Below are positions 56,201-64,000 of a stretch of DNA of 64,000 nucleotides, in pieces. The position numbers and the translations under genes were made by a program. Below the pieces are notes generated by a model. The model was not told the origin of the DNA, did no database searches, and saw nothing but the letters and a program-made list of their open reading frames with translations. The DNA comes from Limnothrix sp. CACIAM 69d. GTDB lineage: Bacteria; Cyanobacteriota; Cyanobacteriia; CACIAM-69d. The first letter of the stretch is position 1. Every line of letters starts with the position of its first letter. The DNA lies in contig MKGP02000097.1 in the NCBI GenBank assembly GCA_001913845.2, positions 21,614 through 85,613 on the forward strand, written 5' to 3'.

Positions 56201-58526
56201 CGTTTTGCACCGCCACTTGCAAATCCAGATGGCGGAGGGTGGGCAAACCGGCCAGTTGTGGGGGAATAGAGGGAAACAAGGAACCCTCGGCCCGCAACCC
56301 GGGCCCCACAGCCCGATCGAGCCGAATGGCTTGTCCATCCCAACGGGCCGCAAAGTCGATCGGCAGCCGTTGGTTGAGGTAATTGGCCTGGGCAACGGTT
56401 AACAAACTGGAGCGATCGCCCGGCCGCAGTTGCCCCGTGACTTGGGCTGCGATCGAAGCAGGATTGCGGGCCAACAGGCCGGCCACGGTGCCTTGGGCCG
56501 TGACCTGGCTGCTGAGTTGGCCGGTGGCTTGGGGCACGATCCGCGCCAACTGAATGCCCGCCAACTGGGTTTGCAATTGCCAGCGATCGCCCGTGGCCTG
56601 GGCGGCCCAATCCAGCTTGCCGCCGGCCAAATTCTGTAAGTTCCCCGCCGCCTGCACAGCCAAACCGGTCAAGGGACGATCTAAAGTGCCCCGGGCTTGG
56701 GCCGTGGCGGTCAATTGGCCCGAAAGTTGCGGAATCACCCGCCCCACTTGCAGATTTTGCAGCCGGGCTGAACCAGCCCAAGCCCGATCGCGCAGTTGCA
56801 CCGCCGTTGTGATTTGACCACCCAGCAGTTCCGTGCGAGCCTCCGTGTCCAGCGCGGTTAGGTTGCCGCGCGATCGCCCCGTGACGGAAACCGGCCCCGG
56901 ATCCTGGGGTAAATTCAGGCCATAGGTTTGAGCGATCGGGGCCAGGGGCAGATCCTGAACCCGCCAATCGGCCGACAGCCGATCGATGCCCAACCGATCC
57001 AAGGCCCCATTCGCCAACAAACGAGCCGAACCATCGGCGGTGATTGCACCCCCGGCCGTTGGTTCAACGCGCAGCCGATCGAGCCGAGCCGCCAGAGGAA
57101 AGGCCCGAACTAACCGACTTTGCCAATTTTCAAACAGGCGTAGGGGAGAATTTTCGGGTGGTTCCGATCCTTGGCCGATCGCGGAGAAATTGCCCTGAAC
57201 GCGCCGAAGGGCCAGGCGATCGACCCGTAGGCCGCCCACCGAGACGAAATTGCCGGTAATTTGCGGGCGATCGAGCGTTCCCCGTAGCCTTGCATTCACC
57301 TCCACTGGCCCCACGATCGGGAGCGGCAAGGTCTGATCGAGCGTGGTTGCCAGATCCGCCGGCCGCAATGCCTCCGCCCGCAACGTCAGATCATATTCAG
57401 CTTCCAGGGTGGTTTTTAGGGGATTTTGCAGATTCAACACTGTTCCTGAAAAATCCACCGGCCCATTCGCAATCGCCTGCAAGGATCCATATTGACCTTG
57501 GGCCTGATCCAGCATCACAACAGGCCCCCGCAACCGCAACCGCCCCGTGGCCAGGGCCATGGGCTTGGGCACGAGGGGGCTGGTGATTCGCCAATCTCGC
57601 AGTTGCAGCGTGCCCTGAAGCGCCGGAATGCCCGTCCCCAATTGATATCGCCCATCGGCCACCCCATCCACCCGTCCCCGCTCGATCGTCATCGGGGCGG
57701 GCATGGCCTGGGCTAATCCGGTCACATCCAGGTTTTGCAGGCGCGATCGCACGGCCAACTCCTGGGTCGGAATTTTGAACTCTCCTTTGAGGTCAAACTG
57801 TCCGGGCCGCCCTTGCCCCACGGTTCCCAACACCGAAAACCGCGCCAATTCCGGTTGGCCAGCACGCCACTGCTCCAAATCCGCCGAACCGGAAGCCACC
57901 ATCTTCACGGGCAACGGCGGGGCCGATCGCCGGGGTCGATTGACCAAGGCCGGCGCAGGCACCAAGGTCACCTGGGCATTTTGGAACTCAAACCGACTGG
58001 GACGCAGCTCAAAGGGCGGCTTAGGGCCCGACTTCAAGCGCACTTCAAATAAATTGCCGTCGTTGGTTTGCTCCACATACACCGACGGCTCCCGAAAGGT
58101 AATCGCGATCGGGATGACGCGATCGCCTAGCAAGTTGGGCAACTGGGCGATCGACCAAAAATCAAACCTGGCCTCAACCGCACCGGCCTTCGCCTGGTCA
58201 GGATCCTGCGCCGTGGGCAACAGGGCCGATTCCCCAAAGGTCAGCCCGCCCAGAGACACCCCCGTCAGGGGCCCCACCTTCACCGGCCGCATCAGGGCAT
58301 CGCTGAGGGCCGCGGACAAAAAATCCGAAAATCGATAGTGCAGCCAGTACCAACCAAACCCCAACCCCCCGGCCACCAGCCCGATCGACCCCAAAACGGC
58401 CGCTCGGCCCACCCAACGCCATAGGGATCTTCGAGTCCTTTGGGGGCGGCGCGATCTGGGTGGGGATGGCTCAAGCTCGGAGGGCTGATCCGGCTCCCGA
58501 TCGGGCAAATTTCCTGGCGACTGCAT
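53256..58526 (-). CDS. TamB-like translocation/assembly protein (DUF490)
   Basis: Very large bridge-like protein expected to span from the inner to the outer membrane and move lipids or assist outer-membrane protein insertion. 1756 residues from ATG at 58526. One N-terminal membrane helix (VLGSIGLVAGGLGFGWYWLH, ~48-67) after a Pro/Arg-rich cytoplasmic tail; the rest is beta-rich repetitive sequence. The C-terminal ~350 residues are the DUF490/TamB domain with VLALIGGSL-like ILALIGGSLINTFDDRSGG, and the chain ends in Phe (SVQFERRF), usual for outer-membrane-linked partners. Cyanobacterial homologues (plant TIC236 relatives) are similarly large. No TamA/Omp85 gene is adjacent. Confidence 0.94.
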   Translation of the reverse strand: MQSPGNLPDREPDQPSELEPSPPRSRRPQRTRRSLWRWVGRAAVLGSIGLVAGGLGFGWYWLHYRFSDFLSAALSDALMRPVKVGPLTGVSLGGLTFGESALLPTAQDPDQAKAGAVEARFDFWSIAQLPNLLGDRVIPIAITFREPSVYVEQTNDGNLFEVRLKSGPKPPFELRPSRFEFQNAQVTLVPAPALVNRPRRSAPPLPVKMVASGSADLEQWRAGQPELARFSVLGTVGQGRPGQFDLKGEFKIPTQELAVRSRLQNLDVTGLAQAMPAPMTIERGRVDGVADGRYQLGTGIPALQGTLQLRDWRITSPLVPKPMALATGRLRLRGPVVMLDQAQGQYGSLQAIANGPVDFSGTVLNLQNPLKTTLEAEYDLTLRAEALRPADLATTLDQTLPLPIVGPVEVNARLRGTLDRPQITGNFVSVGGLRVDRLALRRVQGNFSAIGQGSEPPENSPLRLFENWQSRLVRAFPLAARLDRLRVEPTAGGAITADGSARLLANGALDRLGIDRLSADWRVQDLPLAPIAQTYGLNLPQDPGPVSVTGRSRGNLTALDTEARTELLGGQITTAVQLRDRAWAGSARLQNLQVGRVIPQLSGQLTATAQARGTLDRPLTGLAVQAAGNLQNLAGGKLDWAAQATGDRWQLQTQLAGIQLARIVPQATGQLSSQVTAQGTVAGLLARNPASIAAQVTGQLRPGDRSSLLTVAQANYLNQRLPIDFAARWDGQAIRLDRAVGPGLRAEGSLFPSIPPQLAGLPTLRHLDLQVAVQNVNLEPLPGLVPNLIPAGVRDAFRDRPLLAGRANFTGQINGPLAGLRAIGTANLVGLEAAGANFNLLMSGPVDVSLNRGLSIDLRGESDRLALRLDRQFLPTSFDLQWQGATATGRRQGRDFLAELANLQLERLRWPAALTEPAGIPRGTIAAQARLNLDRFTAQGQISAEQPGVGVAFGDRFTGLFGYANNRAVLTDGKLTQGDSEYLVGAELVVAADPRFKGQVQARNGKLETLIRILQLTDFESAAQWAKNLRPPTYAAAAQVVPLAVEVADQPLSQQLRKLAEIKALLNQSIADRCNASPIANLDRIRGGFGANLTFNGSVQTGIAAKFNLSGRDWSWLPEEACSLAQVALNADQVDIRGDFQDNTLTLAPLEFRRNDILLAFAGQIGKTQSGQFQLTNFPAESLENIPQVRELYGRTGLPRLSGRVNITAALAGTIDDPRAVGQVVLNSGKLNNTPIETATSNFSYAQARLNFSSAVAVQGSQDKDPIAITGSIPQKLPFAKVEPDNDSLRLNAELEDKELGLASLLIPQFQWLGGQGRVRLSVGGTLAQPQATGEAQFANAAIGLQGLSQTITNINGQATFTGDRLVVNGINGAFGQGQIRMGGILPIADTKALGPNDSPLNVALDQLQLNFRDLYEGGVNGQISITGTALKPIVGGSLGLVNGRVILPTDPAALMASAPNAATVGITPRFQNLQVNLGRGLQILKLPVLNFLAEGGLELNGTLADPRPSGRIRLQRGLINLFTTQFTLERGEPQFAEFRPRSGLDPYLDVKMVAFVPDSTRNPLQTDNTSGFNPAEIRESVVGSVGSTRTVRIKATVQGRASQLLDQIRLTSRPARSEAQILALIGGSLINTFDDRSGGAVVLANLAGAGLLNNIQTNIASAIGLTDFRIYPTTVTARPRGDNNRNDRATALGLGIEAGIDLNNNLSVSIAQIISEINNTTRLNLDYRLNDDTVIRGSTDFAGESRLSVQFERRF

Positions 58527-59005
58527 AGCTCTGAAACCCGGTGCAACTCCTCACCCCGTGCGAGCTAGCCATCAGCCCCGCTGCACGATTGTGCATATCA
58601 TAGACGACTCATTTCGCTGGCCCTGTGGACTGTTCCAAGTTCTGAATCGCCCATGGGGTCTTGGTTGGCGATCGAGGGCTGGCCTTGGTTGGGCGCAATG
58701 GGGCGATCGACGCGGCTGAGCTGGTTTTGTAGCTTTGTGGTTTTGTATCGCAATTTATAGGCCACAATCATGATCATGGCGGCTGATAGGCTGGCTTTGA
58801 GGGGCGATCGCGCCTGTTTGCGTTACAGTGGGTGCAATAAAAGCGCTTTAAGGGTACTCAAAGAATCTTTAAAGCAAGTTTTTATGATAGGCTTTATGTA
58901 TTGCACAAAATTCACTAAAAATAATTTAAATTTGCCTTACAAAAACCAAACCTACAAATATCCAAATAATTTATTCAATCAAATCACTTGAAAATAGAAA
59001 CTCAA
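58527..59005. promoter_or_regulatory. Divergent spacer, AT-rich toward the LysE-type gene
   Basis: 479 bases with no convincing gene. The right half (58850-59000) is very AT-rich and HIP1-poor. It must contain the promoters of the TamB-like and LysE-type genes. A 74-codon frame here has no protein-like features. Confidence 0.4.
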
Positions 59006-59665
59006 ATGAGCTTTGAATTTTCTAGCATAATTGCACTTTTTGGAGCAATGACAGTCCTGGCCACATTACCCAGTGTCAGTGTTTTCACGGTGGTGGCGGC
59101 CTCAGCTCAAGGAGGATTCCGGTCAGGCGCTTGGACAACGCTGGGCATTGTTCTGGGGGATTTACTGTTGATTTTGCTGGCGGTGTTTGGTCTAACCCTA
59201 CTGGTTGAATCGCTGGGGAATGCTTTTGCTGTTGTTCAGTATTTGGGCGGTGCTTATTTGATGGCGATCGGCTGTTTGTTGTGGCGTTCAATGAAGCGAT
59301 CGCGCATTAACCATGACTCCTTGAGTGAGATGGAGAAATTGGAACCAACCGAAACTATTTCTATGCGGACATCGAGTTGGGGACATTTCATCACCGGTTT
59401 AGCGATTACTTTGGGTGATCAAAAGGCTGTTTTGTTTTATTTAGGATTTTTGCCAGCGTTTGTCGATTTGAAGCGGTTGACAACTTTGGATATTCTGTTG
59501 CTGATGGCGATTGCGGCTTTGGCGGTGGGTGGCGTTAAATTGGGATATGTCTATTTGGCGAGTCGTGCTAGGTTGCGTTTTGGCCAACGGCTAGGGGTGA
59601 TGATGAATCGGGTGGCGGCGGTGATGATGATTATGGTGGGATTGGTGGTCATTTTTCGATCATAG
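59006..59665 (+). CDS. LysE-family amino-acid exporter
   Basis: 219 residues from ATG at 59006; a TTG six codons up is also in frame. Six membrane helices typical of LysE/RhtB: IIALFGAMTVLATLPSVSVF, TTLGIVLGDLLLILLAVFGL, VVQYLGGAYLMAIGCLLW, WGHFITGLAITLGDQKAVLF, LLLMAIAALAVGGVKLGYVY, and VAAVMMIMVGLVVIF. The G-x-x-x-G-D motif (GIVLGDLLLI) and YLGGAYL are family marks. Substrate unknown. The gene and its upstream DNA are more AT-rich than neighbours, so recent acquisition is possible. Confidence 0.9.
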   Translation: MSFEFSSIIALFGAMTVLATLPSVSVFTVVAASAQGGFRSGAWTTLGIVLGDLLLILLAVFGLTLLVESLGNAFAVVQYLGGAYLMAIGCLLWRSMKRSRINHDSLSEMEKLEPTETISMRTSSWGHFITGLAITLGDQKAVLFYLGFLPAFVDLKRLTTLDILLLMAIAALAVGGVKLGYVYLASRARLRFGQRLGVMMNRVAAVMMIMVGLVVIFRS

Positions 59666-59682
59666 TTTCCATCACCTGGAAG

Positions 59683-59702
59683 CAAGGGGCTTAAGCCCCT
59701 TG
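59683..59702. repeat. Palindromic element copy 5
   Basis: Exact 20-base palindrome, 17 bases after the LysE-type stop, followed by TCTT and, 22 bases on, GCTCTCATC, the complement of the GATGAGAGC found beside copy 1. No tandem array here. Confidence 0.9.
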
Positions 59703-59904
59703 TCTTAATTGATCGGTAGCTCTCATCTTCATTGATCAATCGAATGATCTGAGTGATCATCAATCAGATCAACAGCAGATTAATTTGGGCTTTTTTAATA
59801 TCCTAAACATTCGCTTAAAACTCGGTTGTGACAGGCTTTGAGACTTTAAACTTCTGTTTAAACAATTATGATGATTATGGAATAGGTTCTGGGGGAAAGG
59901 TTTC

Positions 59905-60828
59905 ATGGCGAAATTGGGCCGCACTTCTCGACAATCGATCGGCTCACGGCCTGAACCCGATCGGGTCGATCGCCCAGATTTGCCCCTTTCGCCAGCCCAT
60001 GAACGACTCCTGGCCCTGTGGCTCCATGGCAAAAGTCGCCACACCCGTCGTTATTACCAGCGGGAGGCCTTGCGGTTTCTGGCCTTTGTGGATTGCCCGA
60101 TCGAGCAGGTGAGCGCCATTGATGTGCAGGGGTTTTTGGATGAGCTGGAGCGCGATCGACTGGCTCCGAGCAGCATGGGCCGTTCGATCGCGGCAATTAA
60201 ATCCCTGCTGCGGTTTGCACATCAAATGGGCCTGGCTCCCGACAATCCGGCGGTGGCTTTCAAAGTCCCCAGCACGAAAGACACTCTTTCGGAGCGGATT
60301 TTAAGTGAAGCTCAAGTACAAGAAATGCTGGCGGCAGAACCCCAGCTCCGAAATCGATTAATGTTGCGATTGCTCTATGCGGCCGGGGTACGGGCTAGTG
60401 AGCTTTGTGGACTATGTTGGCGAGATTTACAACCCCGGGGGGATGGGGGCCAAGTGACGGTCTATGGCAAGGGCAACAAAACCCGCGCGGTGTTGCTGCC
60501 GCCAACGCTCTGGCAAGAACTCCAGGCCTATCGCGAGTCGATCGAGCCGTTGCCCCATCGCCAAGATCCGATTTTTCGGAGCCGCAAGGGGGGCCACCTG
60601 GATCCCTCGCAACTGATGCGAATTGTGCGATCGGCAGCCCAGCGAGTGGGCATTGAGGCCAATGTTTCGCCCCACTGGTTGCGCCACGCCCACGCCAGCC
60701 ACAGCCTCGATCGGGGTGCGCCGATTCACCTGGTGCAAGCCACCCTGGGCCATGCCAGCATTGCCACCACAGGCCGCTATCTCCATGCCCGCCCCCAGGA
60801 CAGTTCTGGGCGTTATTTGGATCTTTAA
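59905..60828 (+). CDS. XerC/D-type tyrosine recombinase
   Basis: 307 residues. N-terminal SAM-like DNA-binding domain (RLLALWLHGKSRHTRRYYQR, ~35-120), then the catalytic domain with Arg in AAGVRASELCGLCW, Lys in GKGNKTRAVLLP, His-x-x-Arg in VSPHWLRHAHASHSL, the next His in LGHASIATTGRY and the nucleophile Tyr in that stretch. All six catalytic residues are kept. No att sites, transposase or phage genes nearby, so it may be a chromosomal XerC-like resolvase rather than a mobile-element integrase. Confidence 0.92.
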   Translation: MAKLGRTSRQSIGSRPEPDRVDRPDLPLSPAHERLLALWLHGKSRHTRRYYQREALRFLAFVDCPIEQVSAIDVQGFLDELERDRLAPSSMGRSIAAIKSLLRFAHQMGLAPDNPAVAFKVPSTKDTLSERILSEAQVQEMLAAEPQLRNRLMLRLLYAAGVRASELCGLCWRDLQPRGDGGQVTVYGKGNKTRAVLLPPTLWQELQAYRESIEPLPHRQDPIFRSRKGGHLDPSQLMRIVRSAAQRVGIEANVSPHWLRHAHASHSLDRGAPIHLVQATLGHASIATTGRYLHARPQDSSGRYLDL

Positions 60829-60993
60829 GGATTGGGAATCAGGACTCTGCAAACTCTTCGTCCATTGCATCCTTTCGGGAACCCGTGGCAAGATGGGGCT
60901 GATCTTTGGAGCCATTGGCCCGTGACTCGTTGGCGGTCGTCTGAGAAGCGATCGAGCACGATGCAAGACTGCGATCGATTAGGAGCAAAGCAA

Positions 60994-61467
60994 ATGAAGA
61001 CCACCACTTGGGCTACTGTGATCGGCTCGGCGATCGCCGCCACGGTTTTGAGCGTGGGCCCCGCCTTGGCCCAGTCGGCTGACTATGGCGATCGGGTCAT
61101 TGTGCCGGGGCCAAACGACCCCTTGGGCAGCGGCCCGGCGCAAACCGGTACTCCCGGCAGTCGTTCCTCGGCCGCCATTCCGATCACCACCATTCCCCAA
61201 GCCTTTGACGCAACGTTTTATCGCCACAACCCCCCAACCCACACCGATCAAACGATTTGGGGACAGTTGCAGGTCATCCTAGGGCTGCCGTTCCCCGAAA
61301 AGGGCACAAACGCCGACAGCCGCAACATCAGCCGCCTGTATTACGAGGTGCTGCAACGCCAAAGCCTGTCGGATCCTTGGATTCGGACGCAGGACTTGCC
61401 GAACCCCTACAACGGGTCGCTGCTGCAAATGCAACGATCGACCGGCGACGGTCAAACTGCGCCCTAG
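60994..61467 (+). CDS. Small secreted hypothetical protein
   Basis: 157 residues from ATG at 60994 with AGGAG 13 bases before. A classic signal peptide (VIGSAIAATVLSVGPALAQS; cut after ALA) is followed by a Gly/Pro/Ser-rich linker and a compact C-terminal segment (ISRLYYEVLQRQSLSDPWIR). No domain recognised; likely periplasmic and possibly membrane-associated. The open frame continues upstream but that part lacks protein character. Confidence 0.85.
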   Translation: MKTTTWATVIGSAIAATVLSVGPALAQSADYGDRVIVPGPNDPLGSGPAQTGTPGSRSSAAIPITTIPQAFDATFYRHNPPTHTDQTIWGQLQVILGLPFPEKGTNADSRNISRLYYEVLQRQSLSDPWIRTQDLPNPYNGSLLQMQRSTGDGQTAP

Positions 61468-61588
61468 TAGCATGGCTGCCTTAATTCGCTGGGTCAAATG
61501 ATATGGCTGTTCACGACTGACTCCGCAACTTTGACTGGCTCCGCAACTTTGACCCAATGTATTAAGCCTGTCGCGCTACTAGGTTCGG

Positions 61589-63412
61589 TCACTCAACCCG
61601 ATCGCCCTGCCACCGTTCCAACGCCCGCATCAACTGCTGGCTCACCTCGGCCGCGTAGGCTCGGCTATCCAGGCAGCGCGGCGGCTGGGCCAAGGCTTGG
61701 GTCAGGTGATGGCGAATCGATTGCCGCAGGGTTGGATCCGCTGCCAAACGCCCCGCCAGAGCCAGGTAATCTGCCTCTGAGCGGGCGACCCAATCTCCCA
61801 AGTCCACATCGCGCAAAATGGCAGCTCCTTGGCGCGATCGAAACCAGTCGCTTTCGCGGGCCACCACCGGCAACCCCACCTCGATCGCATCCACAATGGA
61901 ATTCGCCCCACCAAAGGGAAACGAGTCGAGATAGATATCAGCCAACTGCAACACCGCTTTCACATCGGCGCGGCTGGGCAGTTGGTCAAACACAATGGCT
62001 CGATCGGGATTGACTCCATGGGCGGCCAAGGTTTCCCGCAAGCGCCGCCAAAATTGCACCTTGGGATAGTTGCGTTTCCAACTGGCTCCAAAGGGACAAA
62101 GCAATAGGTAACTATCAGGAAACTGGGCCAGCAATTTCGCCCAAGTTTCCCGCTGTTCGGGGATGGTTTTATATAAATTCGCTCCCGAAACAAAGGCGAT
62201 CGCTCCCTCAGGAATCCCCACACTGGCCCGATCGATCACTAATCGCGGTTCGGCGGCTTCCAAGGAATAGTCAAAACAGTGGGCGGGCCCCGACACACAG
62301 AGCAACTTTTCCTGATAATGGGCGGCGGCGGTGGCGGTTTCCGTAAGCTGACCCGACAGGTAGTAATCCATATGGGTCATGCCGCTGGTGACGGGGGAAG
62401 AAACGGAATGGATTTGCACCCGCGCCAACCGATGGGCCCCAATCATCAACACCCGATGCAGGGAATTGGTGACGATCGTGGCGACCAACAGCAAATCCAA
62501 ATCATCTTGCCGAATTCGGGCCACCTGTTGTTTTAAATCGCCCACCAGCGGCACGATCGCATCTCCCGATCGGCGTTGTTGATAGGCATTCAGCAAATCT
62601 GGATCGCGATCAATGACATACAAAATCACTTCAAACCGATCGCGATCAAGCCATTCAAACACCGGAAACGTTGTAAAAGTTTCCGGGTGAGATAAATAAT
62701 TGGTTTTCAGGATTCCGAGCCGAATTTTGGGGCGATCGGGCGATCGGGGTACAAAGTCATATTCCAATTGATGGCCGGCTAACCGCAGGGAAAATTCCAA
62801 AATCGCGGCCCGTTTGGCAAAGGTCGATCGCAAATTCCGATCGCAAAAATAAAGCGGAACCAGGTTCACCAAATTACTAAAGGTCAGGGCGATTTTTTGC
62901 CATTGTGCCGATTGCGGATAGCGGAAAATTTGTTCATGCAAATAGTCCACCAGGGCGATGGTGAAGTTGGCATAGCGATCGACCTCGCCCAATTCCCGAA
63001 AAAAGCAGGGAAAGGCCAAACAATAGTCAAAAAAGGGTTCGATTGCCCAAGGCGGCAGTTGCAATCCATGTAAATCGGGCAGCCAGGTTTCGGCCCGTTG
63101 ATAGAGGGCGATCGCCCAAACCGCTTGGAGGCGGGGAGCCGGCCAAGTGGCGGCCAATTCCCGCTCGATCGGCTCCAGCCACTGGCGTTCCTCGGGGGTC
63201 AAGGCCTCATAGCGCAAGTTGCAATCCCAAAGGGCCGCTTGGGCGGCGCGTCCGGTTTCCCATTGGGTCGCCATGGCTGCGTCCGGCGTGGCCAGCCACT
63301 GTTCCGCCAATTGACGACGCAGAGTCCGCAATTGGGCCAGGGGTTCCGGCGCAAAGGGCTGACGATCCCAATGATCCAGGGCTTGTTCGATCGCCTCTAG
63401 CAGCGCAGTCAT
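61589..63412 (-). CDS. O-GlcNAc-transferase-like (GT41/SPINDLY-type) glycosyltransferase
   Basis: 607 residues from ATG at 63412 (MTALLEAIEQALDHWDRQPF). The N-terminal ~270 residues are helical but without clear TPR repeats. The GT41 C-terminal region follows: IRLGILKTNYLSHPETFTTF, VQIHSVSSPVTSGMTHMDYY, RAIVFDQLPSRADVKAVLQL, and the donor-loop segment DSFPFGGANSIVDAIEVGLP. Cyanobacterial GT41 proteins may modify proteins or surface glycans; donor and target unknown. An upstream Met at 63511 is in frame but lies in the neighbour's DNA. Confidence 0.9.
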   Translation of the reverse strand: MTALLEAIEQALDHWDRQPFAPEPLAQLRTLRRQLAEQWLATPDAAMATQWETGRAAQAALWDCNLRYEALTPEERQWLEPIERELAATWPAPRLQAVWAIALYQRAETWLPDLHGLQLPPWAIEPFFDYCLAFPCFFRELGEVDRYANFTIALVDYLHEQIFRYPQSAQWQKIALTFSNLVNLVPLYFCDRNLRSTFAKRAAILEFSLRLAGHQLEYDFVPRSPDRPKIRLGILKTNYLSHPETFTTFPVFEWLDRDRFEVILYVIDRDPDLLNAYQQRRSGDAIVPLVGDLKQQVARIRQDDLDLLLVATIVTNSLHRVLMIGAHRLARVQIHSVSSPVTSGMTHMDYYLSGQLTETATAAAHYQEKLLCVSGPAHCFDYSLEAAEPRLVIDRASVGIPEGAIAFVSGANLYKTIPEQRETWAKLLAQFPDSYLLLCPFGASWKRNYPKVQFWRRLRETLAAHGVNPDRAIVFDQLPSRADVKAVLQLADIYLDSFPFGGANSIVDAIEVGLPVVARESDWFRSRQGAAILRDVDLGDWVARSEADYLALAGRLAADPTLRQSIRHHLTQALAQPPRCLDSRAYAAEVSQQLMRALERWQGDRVE

Positions 63413-63423
63413 GGGCAACCCAT

Positions 63424-63663
63424 CTAGGCGGAATAGTCCGCGATCGCGAAGATGTAAACCCCATGGAGGGTTAAGGCTCCCAACCAGCCTAGGGTGACCC
63501 AAACGGCCCAAGGATCACTCGCCCGGTTCAGGGTTTCAAAAAACCACAGGCCAGAGTTGCTGGCGGCAAAAATCGCCACATGGGTGACAAAGGTCATCCG
63601 ATCGTCGAGTTTGCGATATTCAGGGTCGGCGCGATCGGGTTCACGGGGCCAACGGGGGGGCAT
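63424..63663 (-). CDS. 2TM-domain small membrane protein
   Basis: 79 residues. A short charged N-terminus (MPPRWPREPDRADPEYRKLD) precedes two membrane helices: FVTHVAIFAASNSGLWFFET and AVWVTLGWLGALTLHGVYIF. The pattern FxxHxxxFxxxNxxLW is typical of '2TM domain' proteins. It is 11 bases upstream of the glycosyltransferase start on the same strand, so they probably form an operon. Confidence 0.88.
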   Translation of the reverse strand: MPPRWPREPDRADPEYRKLDDRMTFVTHVAIFAASNSGLWFFETLNRASDPWAVWVTLGWLGALTLHGVYIFAIADYSA

Positions 63664-63918
63664 AGGACAGTTACCGGGTTGCGATTTGGGACGGAAAACC
63701 GGTTCTCATTCTGCCATGGTCTGCCGGGGCGATCGCGCTTGGGGTTGGCCCAAACAAGTTAAAGGGGCGATCGGCTGGCCGATCGTTTTGGGTTGTTTGC
63801 ATCGGGTTTTTCAGTGGTGTTTGGCCCACAGCCAGGGGGCGATCGGCGAGGGTTGACGGCCTGAATCCTTGAGGCGAAATGGGCCCCAAAAAACCACCCG
63901 CAGGTAGCGCCAATTCAG
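63664..63918. other. Gene-free right edge region
   Basis: About 255 bases between the 2TM gene and the terminal palindrome. Rich in GGGCGATCG-type strings. No supported gene; open frames look like chance. The operon promoter for the 2TM gene is probably here. Confidence 0.4.
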
Positions 63919-63946
63919 GTAGGGGCGTACGGCCGTACGCCCCTAC
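63919..63946. repeat. 28-base perfect palindrome (second palindrome type)
   Basis: Half-site GTAGGGGCGTACGG (63919-63932) is followed directly by its exact complement CCGTACGCCCCTAC (63933-63946) with no spacer. It differs from the CAAGGGGCTTAAG family. Similar GTAGGGGCGTACG strings are dispersed in many cyanobacterial genomes, as far as I recall; only one copy is in this window. Confidence 0.85.
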
Positions 63947-64000
63947 CGGTTTCCAATCAAGTGGGGCCCCAGCGAGTGGGGCCTCAAGAAATCGAAGCGG

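Noticed and set aside
59905..60828. Prophage or integrative element marked by the tyrosine recombinase
   Set aside because: No phage structural, excision or transfer genes nearby, and neither tRNA in the window is adjacent; no att-like direct repeats were seen.

Overview
The window is chromosomal DNA of a cyanobacterium of moderately high GC. The evidence is the octamer GCGATCGC and its GATCG-rich variants (HIP1) throughout, and the gene set: the CruF/CruG pair for glycosylated carotenoids, a large PEP carboxylase, HemL, pentapeptide-repeat proteins, DUF928, DUF4332, a cyanobacterial TamB-like protein and a type IV pilus PilB gene divergent from grpE-dnaK-dnaJ. The species cannot be named from the sequence. 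The Hps-like polysaccharide gene and type IV pili would fit a motile, possibly filamentous strain, but that is inference. I see no phage, no transposase, no CRISPR array and no rRNA.

Layout. 0-8.3 kb: pilB (cut by the left edge) is divergent from grpE, dnaK with a long C-terminal tail, dnaJ, a TusA-like gene and rsgA. 8.4-17.4 kb: a pentapeptide protein and an ArsR-type regulator with a suggestive cysteine pattern; pyrH-frr; prxQ; a Nudix gene overlapping a degenerate alpha/beta-hydrolase; larB; hisS; an orphan ExbB-like channel; and a 46-residue ORF. 17.4-25.7 kb: aroQ, two tRNAs, a second pentapeptide protein, a polyprenyl-phosphate-type glycosyltransferase, a beta-lactamase-fold hydrolase, a GFA protein, a PIN-domain toxin-antitoxin-like pair, a 55-residue membrane ORF, hemL and a GNAT gene. 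25.8-33.6 kb: a hybrid histidine kinase and a receiver-GGDEF cyclase, a deoxyhypusine-synthase homologue, a fasciclin protein, a 720-base stretch that holds a strongly folding candidate RNA (possibly 6S), and DUF928 with a clear terminator. 33.7-43.7 kb: ppc, grxC, a SucD-like protein, an HpsL-like polymerase, miaE, homoserine dehydrogenase and DUF4332. 43.6-53.3 kb: an AT-rich 1.1 kb gap, a 1490-residue kinase with about nine PAS domains, cruF-cruG and an Hpt-domain protein. 53-64 kb: a 1756-residue TamB-like protein, a LysE-type exporter, a XerC-type recombinase, a small secreted protein, an O-GlcNAc-transferase-like protein and a 2TM protein.

How the parts fit. Clear functional groups are chaperones (grpE/dnaK/dnaJ), the pyrH-frr pair, carotenoid tailoring (cruF-cruG), and signalling (hybrid kinase plus cyclase; PAS kinase; Hpt protein). 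The rest is mostly single housekeeping genes. The most distinctive non-coding features are five intergenic copies of one 20-base palindrome, three of them beside short tandem arrays that look amplified from its edge, and the structured RNA candidate at about 31.87-32.04 kb. I did not find a clearly new multi-gene system; the strongest leads are these non-coding features, a pseudo-catalytic hydrolase and several orphan enzymes.
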